Shown here piece after piece: positions 6,086-10,715 of a stretch of 10,715 nucleotides of DNA (position 1 is its first letter; every line of letters begins with the position of its first letter). This DNA is from Campylobacteraceae bacterium (lineage in GTDB: Bacteria > Campylobacterota > Campylobacteria > Campylobacterales > Sulfurovaceae). The notes under the pieces were generated by a model, which was given only the letters and a program-made list of their open reading frames with translations, made no database searches and had not been told where the DNA came from. Where the stretch lies: the NCBI GenBank assembly GCA_026985495.1, contig JALSQJ010000141.1:1-10715 (forward strand). The letters run 5' to 3'. Both the position numbers and the translations under genes were made by a program.

Positions 6086-7780
6086 ATGAACATAAAACAT
6101 ATTGTAACGATTGGGTTAATAGTACCTTTTTTAGTGGCATGTGGGAGTAGTAACACAACCAATAATAGAGAAGCAGTAAACCAAGGTACTCAGACAAATA
6201 GTGATGGAACAATCACTAATAAAAGCTATATACTAACTGCATGGAATGATTTAGGAATGCACTGTATGGACGGAAATGATTTCTCTGTCTTCTCTATTTT
6301 GCCTCCTTATAATAATCTACATGCACAACTAAAAAAGAGAGATGGTTCACTCATTACAAGTGGAGTAACATTGAGCTATGAGGCTATAAAAGGTGTTGAT
6401 GGTAAGTTAAATAGTTCAAGTTCTGACAAAACAAACTTTTGGGACTATAGCAATAGACTATTTCCGAACTCAAATCTCAAAACAGATGTTGGGTTAACAG
6501 GTAATAGTGTCCCCTCAACAACACCCCATAATTTAACATTCAATAAGACAAATCAGTGGTTTGAAGCAGAAGGGATACCATTAACTCCCTATAATAATGA
6601 TGGCTCTAAAAACTACTATCCACTTGTAAAAGTAACAGCTAAAGATAGTTCAACTCATCAAGTTTTAGCAACAGCTCAAGCTGTTTTACCAATTAGTGAT
6701 GAGATGGATTGTAAACGATGTCATGCTAGTAACTCTCTTGCACCAAAAGCAAAACCAACTAGAGGTTGGGTAAACAATAGTAATCCTGAAAAGGACTTCA
6801 AATATAATATTTTACGTTTACACGATGAACGTATGCCAAATGCTGTCAAAGACAATAGTGTAGAGCTAAAGAGCAAAGGATACAAATATAATATTGCAGG
6901 ATTAGAGGCAACAGCAAAAGGAGGAACACCTATACTATGTGCAAGTTGTCATAGCTCCAATGCTCTACCAAACACAGGAGTAACAGGAGTCAAACCATTT
7001 ACACAATCGATACATAGTTATCATGCTAAAGTTATTGACCCATATACAAACCTCTCAATGGATAGTAGTAAAAATAGAACAGCATGTTATGCTTGTCATC
7101 CAGGTGCTAGTACGAAATGTCTAAGAGGTGCTATGGGAGATGCAAAAGATAGTAATGGAAATAGTGTAATGCAGTGTCAAAGTTGTCATGGTTCTATGTC
7201 AAATGTAGGCGAATTAAAGCGTATCGGTTGGTTGCAAGAGCCAAATTGTCAAGCGTGTCATCATGATGGTAAAGAGGAGCATTCAGCTATTGACCCACGA
7301 ACTAATACATTACGACACTCTATAGATACACGTTTTGCAACAAATCCAGACACACCTGCAAAAGGGTTTAGTCTCTATAGATTTAGTAAGGGACATGGAA
7401 ATCTTCAATGTGAAGCGTGTCATGGTTCTCCTCATGCTATCTACCCTGCACATAAAGCTGATAATAAAATGAGTATAGGTATTCAAGGACATGCAGGAAC
7501 AGTTGCAGAGTGTACAGCATGTCATACAACATCACCATATACCGTTACAGGTGGACCACATGGAATGCACCAAGTAGGAAGTAGTTGGGTTAGAAACCAT
7601 CAAAATGTAGCAGAACATAATTCAGCACAATGTAAATCATGTCATGGTAAAAACTATAGAGGTTCAACTCTATCTAAGATGTGGAAAGATAGAGTTTTAA
7701 ATGGGAAACAGTTCTTAAAAGGTCACAAAGTGAGCTGTTATGACTGTCACAATGGACCAAATGGTGGAGATGATGATTAG
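6086..7780 (+). CDS. Nine-haem c-type cytochrome lipoprotein
   Basis: A 564-residue exported lipoprotein: signal peptide to residue 18 and lipobox LVAC with acylated C19. G20 follows rather than the inner-membrane retention Asp, so outer-membrane sorting is plausible. Nine CXXCH haem sites occur at residues 209, 285, 334, 364, 388, 442, 476, 516 and 551. Residues about 47-200 are haem-free and start with the striking ILTAWNDLGMHCMDGNDFSVF, followed by FSILPPYNNLHAQL; I recall this module from uncharacterised deltaproteobacterial multihaem cytochromes. A CHPG-(3)-KCLRGAM segment (337-350) with an extra cysteine, C345, also recurs in that group. The many extra histidines suggest bis-His haems. 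It should carry electrons in the periplasm or at the outer membrane. It has its own promoter and leads the operon with the two-component genes; AGGA lies 7 bases before the ATG. Confidence 0.9.
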   Translation: MNIKHIVTIGLIVPFLVACGSSNTTNNREAVNQGTQTNSDGTITNKSYILTAWNDLGMHCMDGNDFSVFSILPPYNNLHAQLKKRDGSLITSGVTLSYEAIKGVDGKLNSSSSDKTNFWDYSNRLFPNSNLKTDVGLTGNSVPSTTPHNLTFNKTNQWFEAEGIPLTPYNNDGSKNYYPLVKVTAKDSSTHQVLATAQAVLPISDEMDCKRCHASNSLAPKAKPTRGWVNNSNPEKDFKYNILRLHDERMPNAVKDNSVELKSKGYKYNIAGLEATAKGGTPILCASCHSSNALPNTGVTGVKPFTQSIHSYHAKVIDPYTNLSMDSSKNRTACYACHPGASTKCLRGAMGDAKDSNGNSVMQCQSCHGSMSNVGELKRIGWLQEPNCQACHHDGKEEHSAIDPRTNTLRHSIDTRFATNPDTPAKGFSLYRFSKGHGNLQCEACHGSPHAIYPAHKADNKMSIGIQGHAGTVAECTACHTTSPYTVTGGPHGMHQVGSSWVRNHQNVAEHNSAQCKSCHGKNYRGSTLSKMWKDRVLNGKQFLKGHKVSCYDCHNGPNGGDDD

Positions 7781-7788
7781 AGAAAAAT

Positions 7789-8418
7789 ATGATAAAAATA
7801 CTACTACTAGAAGATGACCCTCTTTTAAATGAGACCCTTAAGCTCTTTTTGGAGCGAGAGGGGTATCTTGTCGATGTTGCACTAAATATAGAAGAGTCTG
7901 AGGAGTTTACCTTTCGTAACAGTTATGACCTATATCTTTTTGATATAAATCTTCCTCAAGGTAATGGACTTGAACTTTTAGAGTATCTGCGAAATGCCCA
8001 AGACAATACAGATACTATCTTTATTACAGCATTAGTAGATATTAACTCTATTGCAAAAGGGTTTGATTTGGGTGCTATTGATTATATCAAAAAACCTTTT
8101 AATCCAAAAGAGCTTCTTATTCGTCTTAGAGCAAAATTTAAAACAAACTCCATATCTTATGGAGATATTGAATATGATGAGGTAAACGACATCATTAAAA
8201 AGGCTGGAGAGATTATTGATATTGGTAATATTCAACACAAGATATTTATAAAACTACTTAAAAACCTTGGTAAGATTACCCCTAAAGTTGAACTATATGA
8301 ACTCTTTGAACACGAATCAGATAATGCCTTAAGAGTTGCTCTTACTAAAATAAAGAAGCGTTTAAATATCAATATAAAAAACATTAGAGCTAGAGGATAT
8401 ATGCTTGAAAAGATATGA
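7789..8418 (+). CDS. OmpR/PhoB-family response regulator
   Basis: A 209-residue two-domain regulator. The receiver (1-115) has the acidic pair E8/D9, phospho-acceptor D52 in YLFDINLP, T80 in FITA and K102 in YIKKPF, so it should be phosphorylatable. The C-terminal winged helix (about 123-207) ends with the recognition helix SDNALRVALTKIKKRL and the wing IKNIRARGYML, the standard Trans_reg_C ending, slightly shorter than usual. It begins 8 bases after the cytochrome stop without its own promoter, so it is made with the cytochrome and would regulate itself. The downstream sensor kinase is its likely partner. The two 11-bp-period direct repeats in the window are suitable targets; no other OmpR-type regulator is present. 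Family call firm, target assignment inferred. Confidence 0.93.
   Translation: MIKILLLEDDPLLNETLKLFLEREGYLVDVALNIEESEEFTFRNSYDLYLFDINLPQGNGLELLEYLRNAQDNTDTIFITALVDINSIAKGFDLGAIDYIKKPFNPKELLIRLRAKFKTNSISYGDIEYDEVNDIIKKAGEIIDIGNIQHKIFIKLLKNLGKITPKVELYELFEHESDNALRVALTKIKKRLNINIKNIRARGYMLEKI
8392..8397 (+). promoter_or_regulatory. Ribosome binding site for the kinase TTG start
   Basis: AGAGGA lies inside the end of the regulator gene, 7 bases before TTG 8405-8407. The next in-frame ATG is far inside the protein, beyond the first membrane helix, so the TTG is the likely start and translation is coupled by a 14-base overlap. Confidence 0.55.
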
Positions 8419-9448
8419 AAAAGAGTCTCTATTAAAAAACTTTATTGTATTTTTTATACTCCTAGAGACACTTTTGATACTACTCTTTTTACAACGTTAT
8501 CATAACTTTATACAAGATTACAAAGAGAATATCTATAAAGATATGGAAGTATGTAGCTATAGTATGAAATGTAAAAAATATAAGATAGATTTTACTCCAA
8601 AATCAAAAAGTAAAACAAATATATTATATGAAGAGAATGGGCTATATAGCTACTTTACTATACCTAAATCTAAAAAGTTTAATATTAAACTATACTATTC
8701 ACAAGACTCTTTAAAAGAAGATAAAGATAAAATAGTTAAAAAAATAGTGATTAACTTTGTTGCGATGAGCATACTGCTATTTGGTGTAGCACTATTTTTT
8801 ACACTATATAGTCTAAGACCAATTAGAGAAGCACTACAACTAAATGATGAGTTTGTCAAAGATATTCTACACGATTTTAATACACCCATTAGCTCAATGA
8901 TTCTAAATATTGAGATGTTAGAGCCAAAAGAGAGAGAGAACTTTTTTATAAAACGAGTAGAACAAGCTATTAACTCCATTATTTTACTTCAAGACAATCT
9001 AAAAAGCTTTTTAAACCTATCTCCTACAAGTAACAGTAATATAGATATATCTAAACTACTCAAAGAGCGTTTAGAGTTTATCTCTGCTCTCTATCCAAAT
9101 ATAAACTTTGAGTTGATAGATAAAGAACCGTTTACCTTTTATGGTAACCAAGATATGCTATGTCGTATCTTTGATAATCTTTTGAGTAATGCCTCTAAAT
9201 ATAATAAACCTAAAGGATTGGTCAAAGCTATTATTATGGAAAATAGCATCTCAATTATAGATACAGGAAAGGGTATCTCAAATATCAAAAAAGTATTTGA
9301 TAGATACTATAAAGAGCAAGATAGAGGCATCGGTTTAGGACTTCATATAGTCAAAAAATTGAGTGATGAGCTAAATATCAATATAGAAATAGAGTCTAAA
9401 TTAGGAGAAGGTACAACTGTAACCTTACAGTTTGCAATAATATCATGA
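8405..9448 (+). CDS. Sensor histidine kinase
   Basis: A 347-residue membrane kinase. Helix 1 (about 13-30) and helix 2 (about 114-136) flank a small periplasmic sensor of about 83 residues. That loop is very lysine-rich and has two cysteines, C50 and C56, in a C-x5-C pair. There is no clear HAMP domain; a short linker leads to the dimerisation helix with phospho-accepting H156 in LHDFNTPISS. The ATPase domain has the N-box DNLLSNASKYN (257-267), the G1 box IIDTGKGIS (284-292, D286) and the G2 box GIGLGLHIVKKL (308-319). All catalytic boxes are present. It overlaps the regulator gene by 14 bases and ends in an ATGA overlap with the next gene. The signal is unknown; the cysteines allow redox or metal sensing (inference). 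Confidence 0.92.
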   Translation: MKRYEKESLLKNFIVFFILLETLLILLFLQRYHNFIQDYKENIYKDMEVCSYSMKCKKYKIDFTPKSKSKTNILYEENGLYSYFTIPKSKKFNIKLYYSQDSLKEDKDKIVKKIVINFVAMSILLFGVALFFTLYSLRPIREALQLNDEFVKDILHDFNTPISSMILNIEMLEPKERENFFIKRVEQAINSIILLQDNLKSFLNLSPTSNSNIDISKLLKERLEFISALYPNINFELIDKEPFTFYGNQDMLCRIFDNLLSNASKYNKPKGLVKAIIMENSISIIDTGKGISNIKKVFDRYYKEQDRGIGLGLHIVKKLSDELNINIEIESKLGEGTTVTLQFAIIS

Positions 9449-9804
9449 TAAAAAAGATTCTATCTACTATAATAACTCTCTCTCTACTACTCTATGCTAA
9501 TAGCATTGATGATGCGATTGAAGCTATACAAAATGCACCCCAAGAGGAGAGATTTAAACTAATGAATGATTTTAAAAAGAGATTGATTGAACTACAAGAG
9601 GAGGATAGATTAAAAGCGATGCATAAGCTTATAGTATCACATAACAAAGAGAACAACAATAGCGACCAAAACATAACCCAAGAACCTGTTGAAGATAAAA
9701 CTCATATTCTAAATGAACAGATAGAGTTACAAATAGAAAACAGTATAGAAAGTGGTTTAGTTGCAGATATTCAATCACAACAAGAGAGTGAAAATGATGA
9801 TTAA
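9445..9804 (+). CDS. Small exported helical protein, function unknown
   Basis: A 119-residue protein with an N-terminal signal peptide (MIKKILSTIITLSLLLYANS, cleavage near residue 18) and no further membrane helix. Residues about 20-66 are charged and predicted helical (DDAIEAIQNAPQEERFKL and a following EEDRLKAMHKL stretch), possibly a coiled coil. The rest is acidic, rich in Gln, Asn and Glu, and probably disordered. I do not recognise a family. Its ATG shares bases with the kinase stop (ATGA) and its end overlaps the start of the barrel gene, so it is translated together with both. A periplasmic accessory role, for instance as a chaperone for the neighbouring barrel or a modulator of the sensor, is possible but unsupported. 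Confidence 0.72.
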   Translation: MIKKILSTIITLSLLLYANSIDDAIEAIQNAPQEERFKLMNDFKKRLIELQEEDRLKAMHKLIVSHNKENNNSDQNITQEPVEDKTHILNEQIELQIENSIESGLVADIQSQQESENDD

Positions 9805-10603
9805 ACGAATAATCATCTTAATAGTAGTAACATACAACTCTCTTGTTGCAATGCAAGATAGTGATTTAGATGGTGTCTCTGATAATTTAGATAGATGTCC
9901 TAAAACACCTTTTTTCCATCAAGTAGACTCTTTTGGTTGTAGTACAAAGATATTAACTATCCCTACTCAAAGTGATAACAACTCACTCTTTATAACAGCA
10001 GGATATGGATATAGTATAAGTGAAGATTTATTAGGTCATCAAAAAGAACATATTGAAAATATTCAGATAAACTACTACCAAAACCGATGGAATTATGCGT
10101 TAAATACAGGGGTTTATCAATTAGGAGATAAAAATGGTGTCATAGATACAACCTTTAAAATAAATCATAGATTCTATCTCAATAAAGATATACGACTAAA
10201 CTTAGGAGCAGGAGTCAAATTTAATACTGATGATTTTGAAGGAGATAAAAGCGACTATATTTTAGATACCTCACTCTACTACTATCCTACCCTTAAACTC
10301 TCTCTATTTTCAAAATATAACTACACAATAATCAATGATAAAGAGAACAAAATAGCACTAACAAATAGCTATCTATTTAATATAGGCTTTGGATACTTTA
10401 TAACACCAAAATTTTACTCTAGCATATCCTATAAAAACAGAAAAAGTAAGTTTAGAAGTGAAGATACCTTAAATAGCCTCTCTTCTACACTATACTACCA
10501 ATGGAACAAAAAATGGTTTACAACACTACTCTATCAAGAGGATATATATGATGAAGATAGACATAGAGTTGTAAACTTTAAAATTGGGTTTAAAGTTTGG
10601 TAA
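9794..10603 (+). CDS. Outer-membrane beta-barrel with N-terminal thrombospondin type 3 repeat
   Basis: With the start at 9794 (or 9797, one codon later) the product is 269 residues with a signal peptide (MIKRIIILIVVTYNSLVA). An AAGAGAG at 9782-9788 supports these starts over the in-frame ATG at 9761, which would bury the signal peptide. Right after cleavage comes one thrombospondin type 3 repeat, DSDLDGVSDNLDRCPKTP, closing at VDSFGC; its aspartates bind calcium in known cases and its two cysteines may pair. The remainder alternates aromatic and polar residues in about ten to twelve amphipathic strands, and the chain ends in FKIGFKVW, with a terminal aromatic suited to BAM recognition. In OmpA-like proteins such repeats follow the barrel; here the repeat comes first and there is no peptidoglycan-binding domain. 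It is the last gene of the operon. Confidence 0.78.
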   Translation: MMIKRIIILIVVTYNSLVAMQDSDLDGVSDNLDRCPKTPFFHQVDSFGCSTKILTIPTQSDNNSLFITAGYGYSISEDLLGHQKEHIENIQINYYQNRWNYALNTGVYQLGDKNGVIDTTFKINHRFYLNKDIRLNLGAGVKFNTDDFEGDKSDYILDTSLYYYPTLKLSLFSKYNYTIINDKENKIALTNSYLFNIGFGYFITPKFYSSISYKNRKSKFRSEDTLNSLSSTLYYQWNKKWFTTLLYQEDIYDEDRHRVVNFKIGFKVW

Positions 10604-10611
10604 AATGAGCT

Positions 10612-10644
10612 AAAAATTACTGCCAACCTAGACGTTCTGGTTGG
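10612..10644 (-). terminator. Weak candidate terminator of the right-edge gene
   Basis: CCAACC (10623-10628) pairs with GGTTGG (10639-10644), and AGA/TCT continue the stem with one bulged base. On the minus strand the stem is followed, six bases on, by TTTTT (10616-10612). The hairpin is inside the coding end of the minus-strand gene and the T run is short and offset, so termination is possible but unproven. Confidence 0.3.
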
Positions 10645-10715
10645 TCTCTAAACTTCTCAGTTATTGGTAACTTAAGCTTCATACCTTTATGTAGCTTTTT
10701 ACTTTTAGGAATAAC
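10617..10715 (-). CDS. 3' end of a convergent gene, possibly LysM-domain protein
   Basis: Reading in from the right edge on the minus strand, 32 codons end at TAA (10619-10617): IPKSKKLHKGMKLKLP followed by a tail ending FRDQPERLGWQ. The IPKS-L-KG-KLKLP pattern resembles the last third of a LysM peptidoglycan-binding motif (N.i.....l..Gq.L.iP), but one partial motif is weak evidence. It converges on the barrel gene with only 13 bases between the stops, which marks the right-hand end of the plus-strand operon. Confidence 0.5.
   Translation of the reverse strand, partial: VIPKSKKLHKGMKLKLPITEKFRDQPERLGWQ

Noticed and set aside
7310..7525. Minus-strand open frame across the cytochrome gene
   Set aside because: It is a shadow of the haem-motif coding region; its cysteine-rich product has no independent support.
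8032..8979. Minus-strand open frames across the regulator and kinase genes (8032-8238 and 8695-8979)
   Set aside because: Both lie antisense to strongly supported two-component genes and show no domain features.
9492..9674. Minus-strand open frame opposite the small exported protein
   Set aside because: Its hydrophobic, serine- and leucine-rich product is the mirror of a charged helical gene on the plus strand; the operon context supports the plus strand.
9761..9793. Longer version of the barrel gene starting at 9761
   Set aside because: It adds a charged segment before the signal peptide and overlaps the previous gene more; ATG 9794/9797 fits better.
1..10715. CRISPR arrays, tRNA or rRNA genes, insertion sequences
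   Set aside because: No regularly spaced repeats, no tRNA-like cloverleaf, no transposase and no terminal inverted repeats were seen. The only notable long-range repeat is the pair of promoters at 391 and 6021; its direct-repeat form could hint at a duplication flanking the first operon, but function-linked spacing explains it better.

Overview
The window looks like a chromosomal segment of a Campylobacterota (formerly Epsilonproteobacteria) species, perhaps a Sulfurimonas- or Sulfurovum-like sulfur or hydrogen oxidiser. The basis is very AT-rich DNA, tightly packed genes with short overlaps, several TTG starts, and a multihaem cytochrome next to membrane respiratory-type proteins. The assignment is an inference from style and gene families, not from a marker gene.

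Layout. The left edge (1-390) holds the 3' end of an XRE-type helix-turn-helix regulator. Facing it on the minus strand is a 54-codon remnant that resembles the C-terminus of a nicotinamide/nicotinate phosphoribosyltransferase. A six-gene plus-strand operon (456-6031) follows: an integral membrane protein of unknown function, a secreted YceI-family lipid-binding protein, an FtsX/MacB-type ABC permease, its LolD-type ATPase, a 16-helix membrane protein whose first 12 helices resemble haem-copper oxidase subunit I, and a metallo-beta-lactamase-fold hydrolase of the NAPE-PLD/UlaG type that carries a one-base frameshift. A second plus-strand operon (6086-10603) encodes a nine-haem c-type cytochrome lipoprotein, an OmpR/PhoB-family response regulator, its sensor histidine kinase, a small exported helical protein, and an outer-membrane beta-barrel preceded by a thrombospondin type 3 (calcium-binding) repeat. 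At the right edge the tail of a convergent minus-strand gene (10617-10715) enters; it may end in a LysM domain.

Regulation and working model. The two operons have nearly identical promoters. Each has two 7-bp direct repeats (TAACAST / TAACACT) at 11-bp spacing, the geometry used by OmpR/PhoB-family regulators. A good -10 hexamer starts 9 bases after the last repeat base, and the start codon lies exactly 38 bases after the -10 start, behind the same AGGAAAATATA leader. The only OmpR/PhoB regulator in the window is encoded in the second operon, so the simplest reading is that this two-component system activates both operons, including its own. The two operons would then form one envelope-located module: a sensor, a haem-binding membrane protein, a multihaem lipoprotein, a lipid-binding protein with an ABC exporter of the lipoprotein/lipid type, and an outer-membrane barrel. 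I do not recognise it as a named system; its substrate is unknown. A role in an envelope redox or stress response is inference.
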